The position numbers and the translations under genes are program-made. DNA of 64,000 nucleotides from assembly GCF_001927285.1 (NCBI RefSeq), contig NZ_MSIG01000003.1, positions 62,001 through 126,000 of the forward strand, written 5' to 3'. The DNA comes from Mongoliimonas terrestris. GTDB lineage: Bacteria; Pseudomonadota; Alphaproteobacteria; Rhizobiales; Pleomorphomonadaceae. The notes beneath the pieces were generated by a model. That model was not told the DNA's origin. It did no database searches and saw only the letters and a program-made list of their open reading frames with translations. Each line of letters starts with the position of its first letter. Position 1 is the first letter of the stretch. Positions 50,262-58,965 of this stretch are shown in pieces.

Positions 50262-50930
50262 TCAGCCGCTCCCGTAGGCGGTGCGGACCAGCTTTGTCAC
50301 GGCGTCCTCGATCCGCCGCCAGGTTTCGGGGTGGTCGGTGGGCAGGCCGATCACCGTGTCCGATGTCCGGCTCGCCAGGACGAGATAGCTCAGTGCGGCG
50401 ATGATCATCGCGTTGACGGCCGGAGCGTCGACCCCCTCGGGCGGCTTCAGATCGCCCCGCGTCGTCTCCATCCAGGCCCCGAGCGCGCGCGACCGGGAGG
50501 CCGACAACGCGCGGACGAGGCCGGAGGTGTCGGTGAGTTCCCAAAGGGCGCTCTGGAGAGCGAGGGGCTCGGTCCGCAGGATATGGAGCAGGCGAAGGGT
50601 CATGCGCTCGATCAGCGCCGCGTAGTCCGCCGGCGGCGGGCCGGGCGCCTCGTCGCGCATCACCTGCTGCCACCAGACGGCGATGCGGTCGCCGAGCGCC
50701 TCCAGGAGGCCGTCGAGCCCACCGAAATAGCGATAGATCAGCTGCTTGTCGGTGCCGGCGGCCCGCGCCACCGCGTTGACCCCGAAGCCGGCCGGGCCGG
50801 TCTCCGTCAGGATCGCCTGCGCCGCGTCCAGGATCCGCGCCTCGGTCGCGCTCCGGTCCCGCGTGCGCGGCTTGAGGGATTCTCCCGCCGTAGCGGTGGC
50901 CGCCGGTTCGGGCGCGTTCTTGCGGATCAT
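50262..50930 (-). CDS. TetR/AcrR-family transcriptional regulator
   Basis: The protein has 222 residues. The helix-turn-helix VNAVARAAGTDKQLIYRYFG lies near 50-70. GGAGG precedes the ATG. It diverges from a DUF4386-type membrane protein gene; two GTGAC-N7-GTCAC palindromes around a promoter in the shared upstream region are its probable operators. The ligand is unknown. Confidence 0.9.
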   Translation of the reverse strand: MIRKNAPEPAATATAGESLKPRTRDRSATEARILDAAQAILTETGPAGFGVNAVARAAGTDKQLIYRYFGGLDGLLEALGDRIAVWWQQVMRDEAPGPPPADYAALIERMTLRLLHILRTEPLALQSALWELTDTSGLVRALSASRSRALGAWMETTRGDLKPPEGVDAPAVNAMIIAALSYLVLASRTSDTVIGLPTDHPETWRRIEDAVTKLVRTAYGSG

Positions 50931-51013
50931 GGCCAGCCTCCGACGGTGTCACCGGCAGGTGATAGGCCAGGCAAGAGCTCGGCGCAACGCGGGTCCGCAA
51001 AAGTCTCCGATCG

Positions 51014-51054
51014 GTGACTTGACGTGTCACTCGTCGGTGACGTAATAAGTCACC
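51014..51054 (+). promoter_or_regulatory. Promoter embedded in two TetR-type operators
   Basis: GTGAC-N7-GTCAC occurs at 51014-51030 and, with 6-base arms (GGTGAC/GTCACC), at 51036-51054. The first spacer contains TTGACG (51019-51024) and the second TAATAA (51043-51048), 18 bases apart, a good sigma-70 promoter for the DUF4386 gene. Repressor binding would cover both boxes. Confidence 0.75.
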
Positions 51055-51150
51055 AACAGGAGACATACCGGGCCGCCGGCTTGCCGCCTTCGCCCCGCGC
51101 CTGATCCAGCCGAAAGCTTCCCTCGCTCCCCTCCCGTGAAAGCCCGTTCC

Positions 51151-51876
51151 ATGACCACCCGCTCCACCGGCCTTGGCCTCTCGGCCATCGCCATGGCCAT
51201 CGGCTTCAACCTGCCCTACGCCCATCTCGCCACGATCTACGACTACCCGGACATCCTGCGCCGCCCGGCCGCCGAGGCGCTCGCCCGCTTTGCCGACGGC
51301 GGCGCGGAACTGATCCTGACCTGGCACGCCTTCGCCTGGGCGGCGCTCCTGCTCGTGCCCCTGACGATCGGACTTTCGCTGGCCCCGGCGAACCGCGCCG
51401 CCTCCGAACGGCTCGCCCTCGCCGCGGCGATCACCGGCGCGGCGTCCGGCGTGGCGCAGGCGATGGGCCTGTGGCGCTGGGTGTTCGTGATCCCCGGGCT
51501 TGCCCGCGCCCATGCGACCGGCGATGCGGCCGCCCGATCGGCGGCCGAAGGCACCTTCGACATTCTCAACGCCTATGGCGGCGTGGCGGTCGGCGAGCAT
51601 CTCGGCCAGTGGCTGCTGGTGTTCTTCGCGCTGACGCTCGCAACGATCCAGTGGCGCCAGCGGCGCGTCGTCACCGGCGGCATCGGTTTTGCGACGGCGA
51701 TCACCATCGCCATCGGCACCACCGAGGGGCTGGCGCTCGCCCTCGGCGCGGACGGGGACATCTTCTCGCTCTTCACCATCGCGGGCTTTCTCGGTCTGAC
51801 GCTCTGGCTGATTCTCACCGGCCTCGGCCATCTCGGCCTCTCCGGTCTCCGCCGCAGCGGTGCCGCCGCGCACTGA
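51151..51876 (+). CDS. DUF4386-like integral membrane protein
   Basis: The protein has 241 residues with about six membrane helices (for instance AFAWAALLLVPLTIGLSL, ITIAIGTTEGLALALG and FSLFTIAGFLGLTLWLIL). The general layout resembles DUF4386 proteins of unknown function. The ATG at 51151 is chosen; a GTG at 51136 is possible and neither has a clear ribosome-binding site. It is the likely target of the divergent TetR regulator. Confidence 0.75.
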   Translation: MTTRSTGLGLSAIAMAIGFNLPYAHLATIYDYPDILRRPAAEALARFADGGAELILTWHAFAWAALLLVPLTIGLSLAPANRAASERLALAAAITGAASGVAQAMGLWRWVFVIPGLARAHATGDAAARSAAEGTFDILNAYGGVAVGEHLGQWLLVFFALTLATIQWRQRRVVTGGIGFATAITIAIGTTEGLALALGADGDIFSLFTIAGFLGLTLWLILTGLGHLGLSGLRRSGAAAH

Positions 51877-52080
51877 AGCGGCACCATCGTCCCATTCCGA
51901 AGGTAGCGCGTCGGGCCGTCTGCCGCTGCAGCGGCTCCGGCGGCAACGACGAAGGGCGCCATTCAGGATCGAGCCTCTCGGTTCATCCAGCGTCAACGAG
52001 TGGCTGGTAGATTTGACAGACATAACCGTGGAGCCGCTGCCGACTCGATGATATAGACAAGGTCTGCTGAGAGAGCCGGC

Positions 52081-53784
52081 ATGACACCCGCCATGGAAAC
52101 CGACACGACTGTCCCGCCATCGGTCGCTGTCATGGACCGGCTCGACGCCTCGAGCGACGGTCGGCCCGCTCTGTGCCTTCGGTCGCTGCTGGATCAGGCG
52201 TCTGCGGAAGAGGACCTCGACAACGTCCCCGAATCCATCCGGTTATCGGAACTGGGGGTTATGCTGGCAAGGAAGGCGGACAAAGCCGATCTGGTGATCG
52301 ACTTCTATGCAACCTTAGCGCGCGGCCACGCTTGTAGCAATGACTGGCCGACCCTCGTGACCCGGTGCGAGGAGGGCCTGGACTGGCTCCCGCGCGCCAC
52401 CAACCCCGCGGCCTCGATCCGGCTGATCGGCATGCTGGCCCTCGCCTATGCGTCGCTCAATCGCGCCGACCGCGCCGTCGGTTTGATTCGCCAGATGAAG
52501 AGCCTGCCGCTGGAGCTGTCCGCGGATGCGCACTACATCTTGGCGACGAAAGTGGGGGAGATCCATTTCACGCTCGGCAGATATGCCGCCACGATCGAGG
52601 ACTACCGGCGGGCGATCGTGATCCTGGACAGCCTCGACCCTGAAGCGCAATCGCCGTTTCGCATCGCATTCGTGCGAATCTACTATGCGAACGCGATTCT
52701 GACCGCCGCATCGACAGACACGTCGGACAGCGGGACGTGCAGCGTCGAAGACCTGGACCAAGTGCTGCAGCGGATTGCCGAAGCCGCCGTTGTCATCGAC
52801 GACGTACCCCTCCTCCGCAACGATCTCACGATCGCCCGCGGGCACTGTCTCGCCCTCCTCGGTGAGCCGGATCCAGCCTTGAAATCCAGCGTCCTTGCGC
52901 TGGCGAACAAGGACGTCACCGCCTTGTCCTGGTCGTTGGAGAGCGTCTTCGCCTGGGCGGTCATCGAAGCGACGCGCGGCGACGTCGCGTTCGCGCGCGC
53001 GCTGCTGGCCAAGTGCGAACCGGAAACGCTTCCGGCAAGCGCGACCGCCCTGGTTTCGGGCTGGTACCATGCCATGGGTGACGTGCTCACGGCCGCCGGC
53101 GATCACGCGGGGGCAGCGGCCGCCTACCGCACGTCCATCGTGGAGGATCGCCGGCACAGGGATCGCCAGACCGCTCTCGTGTTCGAGATGGCAGAGCGGG
53201 CGTCCCGGGTCGACGAGGTCGCCGAACGCGCGCGCGAAACGGAGGACCGGGCGGATCATCTCGCCCGCACCAACGCCTCGCTCGCCGCGGAAAGGGAACA
53301 GCTTGCCCGCTCGGCCTACGAGGATCCGCTGACCGGGCTCGGCAACCGGCGCCTGCTGGAGCATCGCATCGCGACGCTGCGGGCCGACCCGCGCCTTCAG
53401 ACCTACGCGATCGCGATCGGCGACGTGGACCACTTCAAGTCGGTCAACGACCGCTTCTCGCACCAAATCGGCGACAAGGTGCTGGCCGTCGTCGGGGGCA
53501 TTCTGGCCCGATCGGTTCGCAACGGCGATCTCGCCGTCCGCTGGGGCGGCGAAGAGTTCGTGATCCTGTTCAACGCACGCATCGGCACGCGTCGGCTCGA
53601 AGCCGTCCGCAGGGCGGTCGAGGCATGGGACTGGTCGACGGTGGCGCCGGGCCTTGCCGTCACCATCAGCTTCGGCATCGCGCCTTGGCCGACGTCGGAT
53701 CCGTTCGACAAGGCGCTCGCCCTCGCCGACCAGCGCCTCTATGCGGCCAAGGCCGCCGGACGAAACCGGGTCGTCGCCGCCTGA
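52081..53784 (+). CDS. TPR-containing diguanylate cyclase (GGDEF)
   Basis: The protein has 567 residues. The first 370 form helical TPR-like repeats (sensor), followed by a short coiled coil (RARETEDRADHLARTNASLA) and a GGDEF domain. The active-site motif is GGEEF at 489-493; an inhibitory RxxD site (RNGD) lies exactly five residues upstream, so c-di-GMP feedback is expected. It makes cyclic di-GMP in the cytoplasm and may be tuned by protein partners bound to the TPRs. No EAL domain is present. Codon use is less GC-biased than in surrounding genes. Confidence 0.9.
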   Translation: MTPAMETDTTVPPSVAVMDRLDASSDGRPALCLRSLLDQASAEEDLDNVPESIRLSELGVMLARKADKADLVIDFYATLARGHACSNDWPTLVTRCEEGLDWLPRATNPAASIRLIGMLALAYASLNRADRAVGLIRQMKSLPLELSADAHYILATKVGEIHFTLGRYAATIEDYRRAIVILDSLDPEAQSPFRIAFVRIYYANAILTAASTDTSDSGTCSVEDLDQVLQRIAEAAVVIDDVPLLRNDLTIARGHCLALLGEPDPALKSSVLALANKDVTALSWSLESVFAWAVIEATRGDVAFARALLAKCEPETLPASATALVSGWYHAMGDVLTAAGDHAGAAAAYRTSIVEDRRHRDRQTALVFEMAERASRVDEVAERARETEDRADHLARTNASLAAEREQLARSAYEDPLTGLGNRRLLEHRIATLRADPRLQTYAIAIGDVDHFKSVNDRFSHQIGDKVLAVVGGILARSVRNGDLAVRWGGEEFVILFNARIGTRRLEAVRRAVEAWDWSTVAPGLAVTISFGIAPWPTSDPFDKALALADQRLYAAKAAGRNRVVAA

Positions 53785-53936
53785 CCGTCGCGCGGATCGT
53801 ACCGATCAAATGAGAACGGCCGGCATGGTTGACCGGCGCGCGCCCCATTGCGGGCATCGGCTTGGTTTGTGGGCGCACGGGTGCGTGACCTCTAACGCGT
53901 GGACACCGGAAGACGGCCAAACCGGCCGCCGTGGGA

Positions 53937-54656
53937 TCATCCCTTCAGATCCCGAAAGGGGCACACGTCGTCTTCGAACGGCACCCGCCTTCTGCGGAAG
54001 GTCGAGCCCTCCACGACCGAGGGCACGCTGATCCGATCCATCCGGAAATGCCGGAAATCTGTCCGTCTCGGATCCCACGCGACGAGATACCAGAGCGGCG
54101 GGAGGATCAGCATCGCCTGCGGTTCGACCTCGCGCTCGGTTCGAACGCCTTTCGCATCGTCGTAGTCGAAGCGCAGCCGCCGCCGCTGGAGAAACGCCAG
54201 CTCGAAGGCGGGGAGCAAGGCAGGATCGACCGGACCCACGCCCGAGATGTCCTGCAAGGGCGACAAGCGTCCGACGTGGAGGCAATCGAGGAGAGCACGG
54301 AGATCGCGGACCTTTTCCGGCGGCAGGGCGCGCTCGATCTTGGCGAGGCCGGTGTCGGCCAGATCGGAAAACGGAAAGGTCCGGGCGTCGCGCATCGTCG
54401 CCACGCTGATCAAGAGGGCGAACACCTCGACGACGGAGAGCTGCGAAGCGGTCTGCACCGAGCGCGGCTCGAGCTGAAGGCCGCCTCCCGGCCCGCATTC
54501 GGAAAGAATGACGAAGCCCTGATCGCGCAAGGCGCCGATGTCCCGCAGAACGGTTCGGCGCGACACGCCGACCTCGACCGCCAGCGTGTCGACGGTCGCG
54601 ACCGTGGTGCGTCTGAGGATGCGGATGATCGCATCGTGGCGGGTTCGGATGGTCAC
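53937..54656 (-). CDS. YafY-type WYL-domain transcriptional regulator
   Basis: The protein has 239 residues. An N-terminal DeoR-like winged helix (VDTLAVEVGVSRRTVLRDIG) is followed by a WYL domain (ILPPLWYLVAWD) that binds ligands or nucleic acid in this family. The start is GTG without a strong ribosome-binding site. It diverges from an exported RidA-like gene with 85 bases between and probably regulates it. Confidence 0.88.
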   Translation of the reverse strand: MTIRTRHDAIIRILRRTTVATVDTLAVEVGVSRRTVLRDIGALRDQGFVILSECGPGGGLQLEPRSVQTASQLSVVEVFALLISVATMRDARTFPFSDLADTGLAKIERALPPEKVRDLRALLDCLHVGRLSPLQDISGVGPVDPALLPAFELAFLQRRRLRFDYDDAKGVRTEREVEPQAMLILPPLWYLVAWDPRRTDFRHFRMDRISVPSVVEGSTFRRRRVPFEDDVCPFRDLKG

Positions 54657-54741
54657 GGCGGAACCATAGCAGAAACGGTGACAGGTTCTGGCACCGTTCG
54701 ATCCTAAGGCTCCTTCGGCTCAATCGTCGGAGACCGACATC

Positions 54742-55212
54742 ATGTCATCGAGCTTTCAACATCTGCTGATCGGAGGAGTGCTGTTCATGGGACTTTTAAC
54801 AGGCGCGCATGCCAATGACCTCGCTATCGTCAACCCGCCGAGCCTCGGTGATCCGACCCCCAAGGGTTACAGCACGGCCGTCATCATTCCGGCAGGCAAG
54901 AGGATCGCATTCGTGTCCGGGCAGGGCGGCTTTGACGGCACGGGCGAGCTGTCCCCCGACTTCGCCACTCAAGTGAAGCAGGCCTACGCCAATCTCGGGC
55001 TCGCCCTCGAAGCCCTCGGCGCCCGGCCGGATCAGGTCGTCAAGCTGACCGTGTTCGTCGTCGACCATGACATGTCGAAGCTGGGCGTGCTCACGGAAAC
55101 CGTGGTCCAGATGTTCGCCCCGACGCTGCCTGCGCAAACGCTGATCTCAGTGCCGAAACTGGCGATCGACCCGATGCTCTTCGAGGTCGAGGCGGTCGTC
55201 GCCCTCGACTGA
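54742..55212 (+). CDS. Exported RidA-family protein
   Basis: The protein has 156 residues. A signal peptide of about 24 residues (LLIGGVLFMGLLTGAHA) precedes a RidA/YjgF domain (IAFVSGQGGFDGTGEL, KLTVFVVDHD, FEVEAVVAL). RidA proteins hydrolyse reactive enamines/imines with a conserved Arg; here the equivalent position is Gln132 (PAQTLISV). It is therefore probably not a standard 2-iminobutanoate deaminase and should act in the periplasm. It is divergent from the WYL regulator. A GGAG lies inside the signal sequence; no clear one precedes the ATG. Confidence 0.85.
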   Translation: MSSSFQHLLIGGVLFMGLLTGAHANDLAIVNPPSLGDPTPKGYSTAVIIPAGKRIAFVSGQGGFDGTGELSPDFATQVKQAYANLGLALEALGARPDQVVKLTVFVVDHDMSKLGVLTETVVQMFAPTLPAQTLISVPKLAIDPMLFEVEAVVALD

Positions 55213-55568
55213 CGCCAAGAGGGAAGTCCGATCGTGACGGCAGATCCGTCCGGTCGGCCGTCCCGGTCTGCGGCTCTGCGCGCAAAAGGCAGGACGCGCG
55301 CCCTTGATGTCCGGTGCAACGGGCGCCTCATGGGCCAGCTGACGCAGCACCGGCGTGGTGTACCCGGCTTCGCCTCTGCGCCGGAGTGGCTGAGCGATGA
55401 GGAGCCGCAGCCCTTGTCATTTTCGCCGCGAAAGTAGGCAAAGCCGCTCGCGCGCCGCCCCTGTCGCCCCTGTTTCGGCGGACCTTCGCCACCCCGTCGG
55501 CGGCACCGGCCGCTCAAGACGGTGAACTTCGGGTGGGCTGCCCCGCCGGGCATGGGTGATCGCGTCGG
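55213..55568. other. Intergenic region with possible dispersed element
   Basis: No gene is supported in these 356 bases. The stretch around 55380-55440 shows lower GC and an odd composition, and short open frames in several phases lack coding character. It may be a degenerate non-coding repeat; no internal symmetry was found. Confidence 0.5.
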
Positions 55569-56654
55569 TCAGAGCGACGGCCGGACCAGCAGGCCGCCGA
55601 GACGGCCATCCGCGGCCAGCGCGAAGCTCCACTCCTGGCTCCCGTTCTCGAAGCTGACGTCGTAGACGTCCCAGCCGTCCGCGCTGACGCCCTTGAAGGA
55701 CAGATCCCGAAGCGGCCCGAGGCGCTCCAGTTCCGCCTGGATGACGGCGGCCTGCTCGCGGGCCGCGCTGGCCAGGAGTGGCACCATACGGTCGCCGTCG
55801 ATCTCGCCGCGCTGGTGCTGGTCGATGACGTCCGTCAGCAGGGCCTTGCCGTGGTCCGCCGGGCGCTGGTCCCGGACCCGTTCGGCAAGTGTGGCTTCCA
55901 GAGTCGTCGCGACGCTCTCCTCGACGCGCGGTGCGACCTGTTCGTGGCCGTTCTGGTGGAGGACCAGCCCGCAGACGGCACCGTCGTCGTTGCGGGTAAA
56001 GGTGATCTGCGCCTGCACCGCCTTGTAGAAGAAGCGGTCCACGTCTTCGGGAAAGACCTCGAGCTCCGGCTGACCGGTCAGCCGCGAAAACAGGCGACCG
56101 TCTCTCGCGGTGAAGACGTAGGCGAGCATGTCGAGACGATAGAACCCGCCATAGTCGCCGTAGAGAGCCGGATCGATCGCCCGCACGGTGCGCGGCCGTG
56201 CCTGTTCGTAGCGGCGCCATGCGATGGTGTCGGACGAGGTGTCGGTCATGTTCGTGTCCTCCGTAAGTTTCAGCAGGTCCTCGAGGGAAAGCAGGTCGCC
56301 TGCGGCGAGCTTCGCCCTCAGGGCTTCGACGACCGTGAGGCTGCGCCGGACGCGACCGAGCTGTTCCCGGATGGTCGCGTTCTGCATGGCAAGCATGCGA
56401 TCCAGGTCCGTGGCCTGACCGGCCAGCAGCCGTGCGATCTGGTTCAGGCTGAGCCCGAGCCGCTTCAGCGTCAGGATCTCGTTCAGACGCGCGATCTCGT
56501 CGGCCCCATAGAGCCGCCAGTTCTTTCCCGTCCGACGAGGGCGCACGAGACCGGCCTTCTCGTAGACCCGCAACGCGCGGACAGTCAGCCCGATCCGGCG
56601 CGCGCATTGCGCGGCGGTCAGCCATGTCTCCTGGTCCGGATCCTTCTGCCGCAT
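55569..56654 (-). CDS. MerR-family regulator with C-terminal sensor-like domain
   Basis: The protein has 361 residues. The N-terminal MerR helix-turn-helix (TAAQCARRIGLTVRALRVYE) and its coiled coil occupy about 1-115. The C-terminal part contains YGDYGGFYRL...LFSRLTGQPELEVFPE...FFYKAVQAQITFTRND, which resembles the DUF3471-type beta domain usually found behind beta-lactamase-like peptidases. Such a fusion would sense a peptide or hydrophobic ligand; this is inference. GGAGGG precedes the ATG. No target gene is adjacent. Confidence 0.82.
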   Translation of the reverse strand: MRQKDPDQETWLTAAQCARRIGLTVRALRVYEKAGLVRPRRTGKNWRLYGADEIARLNEILTLKRLGLSLNQIARLLAGQATDLDRMLAMQNATIREQLGRVRRSLTVVEALRAKLAAGDLLSLEDLLKLTEDTNMTDTSSDTIAWRRYEQARPRTVRAIDPALYGDYGGFYRLDMLAYVFTARDGRLFSRLTGQPELEVFPEDVDRFFYKAVQAQITFTRNDDGAVCGLVLHQNGHEQVAPRVEESVATTLEATLAERVRDQRPADHGKALLTDVIDQHQRGEIDGDRMVPLLASAAREQAAVIQAELERLGPLRDLSFKGVSADGWDVYDVSFENGSQEWSFALAADGRLGGLLVRPSL

Positions 56655-57097
56655 GAGCCCTCCAGCACGGTCACGGCCCTGGATAGGTTATGACGCAGGG
56701 TCCGGCTCAAGCGAAATCGGGTGGGATGGCGGTCAGAAGCCAGCAGGCGGTCGGCCAGCCAACATCATGGCTCGACGGGTCATCAGCCGGACAGATGGAC
56801 GCGACCCGGCTGGTCACGAAGATGCGCCGGCACGCGCTCGCAAACGCAGGTTCACACCACAACGGATGCGACCGGCGAGGCTGGACGTCAGCATGTAGGC
56901 GGCGATCCAGCCTTTCGCCTGACGACCGGCGGCTTTCGTGAACAGCGTATGGGGACATAGGGTCCGCACCGCCCCTCCTGACGGCCCGAGTGCGGTCCGG
57001 TTCAGGAGAACGGTTGCTGGTGACGCCGCTCCATTGCGCACATCAGACCAAAGGACCAGCGACCGGCCGGGTTGTCGTTGCCCTGTCTTGAAAGAGA
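56655..57097. other. Intergenic region between the MerR gene and tRNA-Arg
   Basis: I see no convincing gene in these 443 bases. Small frames (for instance around 56767-56898) have no ribosome-binding site and no recognisable sequence. Because the tRNA is transcribed leftwards, its terminator should lie here, but no strong hairpin was found. Confidence 0.5.
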
Positions 57098-57174
57098 TGG
57101 CGCGCCCGAAAGGATTCGAACCTCTGACCCCCAGATTCGTAGTCTGGTGCTCTATCCAGCTGAGCTACGGGCGC
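57098..57174 (-). tRNA. tRNA-Arg (anticodon ACG)
   Basis: The 77 bases fold into a full cloverleaf: acceptor GCGCCCG/CGGGCGC, D-arm GCTCAGCTGGATAGAGC, anticodon stem CCAGA/TCTGG with loop CTACGAA (anticodon ACG), T-arm with GGTTCGAATCC. The CCA end is encoded. ACG is normally edited to ICG and reads CGU, CGC and CGA. Confidence 0.97.
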
Positions 57175-57401
57175 CTGCCGATGCCGTCGGCCTGAAGGCC
57201 GGTGGGGCGGGCCGGGGTGTTGCCCGGCGAGGCCGAACGTTTAGACGGTCGTAGGGGGGATTGCAAGCGCTTTTTGATGACCCTCCGGTGCTCGGGGCAG
57301 GAGCTGGCGGCGAAGCAAAAACGTAAGCGGAAACAAGACGGTGGGCCGAGAACTCAGGCGGGCCGCGCCGCGATTTTCGCGGAAAGGCGAACGTCCCGTC
57401 C

Positions 57402-58919
57402 TCAGGACGCGCGGGAGCGGCGGACCTCGCCGAGGGGCACCGGGCGATCCGGGATCTCGATCTCGAACACCGCGCCCGGCGCCTCGTCGGCGAGCGCGAT
57501 GTGGCCGCCGTGGGCACGAACCAGTTCGGCCGCGATGGCAAGGCCAAGCCCCGTGCCGCCGCGGCGGGTGGAGCTCTGGAACGGCTTGAACAGCGTCTCG
57601 CGCACCCGCGCGGGCACGCCCGGGCCGGTGTCCCGCACGGTGATGCGCACCACCGCGCCGGTGCGCTCGGCGGCGACCGACAGGCGCTTGACAAGGGCCT
57701 CGTCGCCGCTCTGCTCCAGCGCCTGGGCGGCGTTGCGCACGAGGTTGAGGAGCACGCGGAACAGCTGATCCGGGTCCGCGTCCACCTCCAGGTCGGGCGC
57801 CACGTGGTTCACCCACTCGATGGTGGCGTGGCTGGCGACGCCCGTGACGTCGCCGACGTCGGCGGTCAGCCGCTGCAGCGCGATCAGCCGGCGGGCCGGC
57901 GGCGCCTCCTGGGCCTTGCCGTAGGCGAGCACCGCCTGACAGTAGCTGATCGCCCGGTCCAGCGAGGCGAGCAGCTTCGGCGCGAAGCGCTGCACCGTCG
58001 GGTCCGGCAGGCTGACGAGCCGGTCGGACATCAGCTGCGCGCTGGCGAGCAGATTGCGCAGGTCGTGGTTGATCTTGGACACCGCGAGGCCAAGCTCGGC
58101 GAGCCGCCGCTGCTGCTTCAGCACGTCCTGCAGGTGGCGCTGCATGGCGGCAAGCTCCACCTCCGCCTCGCCGATCTCGTCGCGCCGGCCCGACGGCACG
58201 ATGATGCGCGAGGGGTCCTCCGGGTCCGCCGCCCAGCGGGCGACGGCGCCGCCGAGCCGCTGCATCGGCCGCACGAACAGCCGGCGCAGGCTCACGTAGA
58301 CCAGGATGGCGGAGACGCCCGAGATCACCAGCGACAGGATGAGGATGTTGCGCGAATAGGCGAGCATCGCCTTCTTCAGCCCGGTCTCGGCGAACACCAC
58401 CTCGATTTCGCCGTCGCCCTGATAGGGGCCGAGCGCCCGGATCGTCCGGTTGTGGCCGACGAGCAGGGTCTCGAAGCCCTCCCGGATCGCGTCCCACGGG
58501 GTGAGCGCGGCCACGTCGATCTCGCGGGCGACCGGCGGCGGCATGGACGACATGGCGAGCAGCCGCTTCATGCCGCCGACCCGCACGGCGAGCGCGTAGG
58601 CGTCGAGATCGCGCAGAAGCCCCGACTGCAGGTCCGCCGGCAGATCGCCGGCCCCCGTGGTGGTCAGCGCCCGGGCGGCGATGGTGGCGGTCTTCAGCCG
58701 GTCCTCGATCTCGGTCTTGTGGAAATTGGCGATCGACGGAACGTAGATCAGCACCTCGCCCAGCATGACGAAAAGCACGGTGAGGATCAGGAGCTTGGAG
58801 GAGAGGCCGAACCGCCCGCGGGGTTTCTTCGTCAGCGCCGGCGCACCGTCGGCCGCGCGCGCCGGATCCGCGGCGCCCGCGGCCAGAGCGGCTTGTGTGG
58901 TGTCGGCGCCCTCGCTCAT
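57402..58919 (-). CDS. Membrane sensor histidine kinase
   Basis: The protein has 505 residues. Two membrane helices (LLILTVLFVMLGEVLIYV near 45 and ILILSLVISGVSAILVYV near 190) flank a periplasmic sensor of about 125 residues; a HAMP-like linker follows. His285 (SKINHDLRNLL) is the phosphorylation site, and the ATPase has LVRNAAQAL, DTGPGVP and GTGLGLAIA. No response regulator gene is adjacent, so its partner lies elsewhere. The signal is unknown. Confidence 0.92.
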   Translation of the reverse strand: MSEGADTTQAALAAGAADPARAADGAPALTKKPRGRFGLSSKLLILTVLFVMLGEVLIYVPSIANFHKTEIEDRLKTATIAARALTTTGAGDLPADLQSGLLRDLDAYALAVRVGGMKRLLAMSSMPPPVAREIDVAALTPWDAIREGFETLLVGHNRTIRALGPYQGDGEIEVVFAETGLKKAMLAYSRNILILSLVISGVSAILVYVSLRRLFVRPMQRLGGAVARWAADPEDPSRIIVPSGRRDEIGEAEVELAAMQRHLQDVLKQQRRLAELGLAVSKINHDLRNLLASAQLMSDRLVSLPDPTVQRFAPKLLASLDRAISYCQAVLAYGKAQEAPPARRLIALQRLTADVGDVTGVASHATIEWVNHVAPDLEVDADPDQLFRVLLNLVRNAAQALEQSGDEALVKRLSVAAERTGAVVRITVRDTGPGVPARVRETLFKPFQSSTRRGGTGLGLAIAAELVRAHGGHIALADEAPGAVFEIEIPDRPVPLGEVRRSRAS

Positions 58920-58965
58920 TCCCGTCGCTCCCGGCCTTCGCCGCTCCCCCGTCATCCCCGGGCGC

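Noticed and set aside
52013..52059. TTGACA (52013-52018) and TATAGA as promoter of the GGDEF gene
   Set aside because: The two boxes are about 34 bases apart, far from the usual 16-18, and no better pair was seen.
57098..57174. tRNA-Arg as an integration site
   Set aside because: No integrase, no repeated tRNA 3' end and no mobile genes were found within the window.
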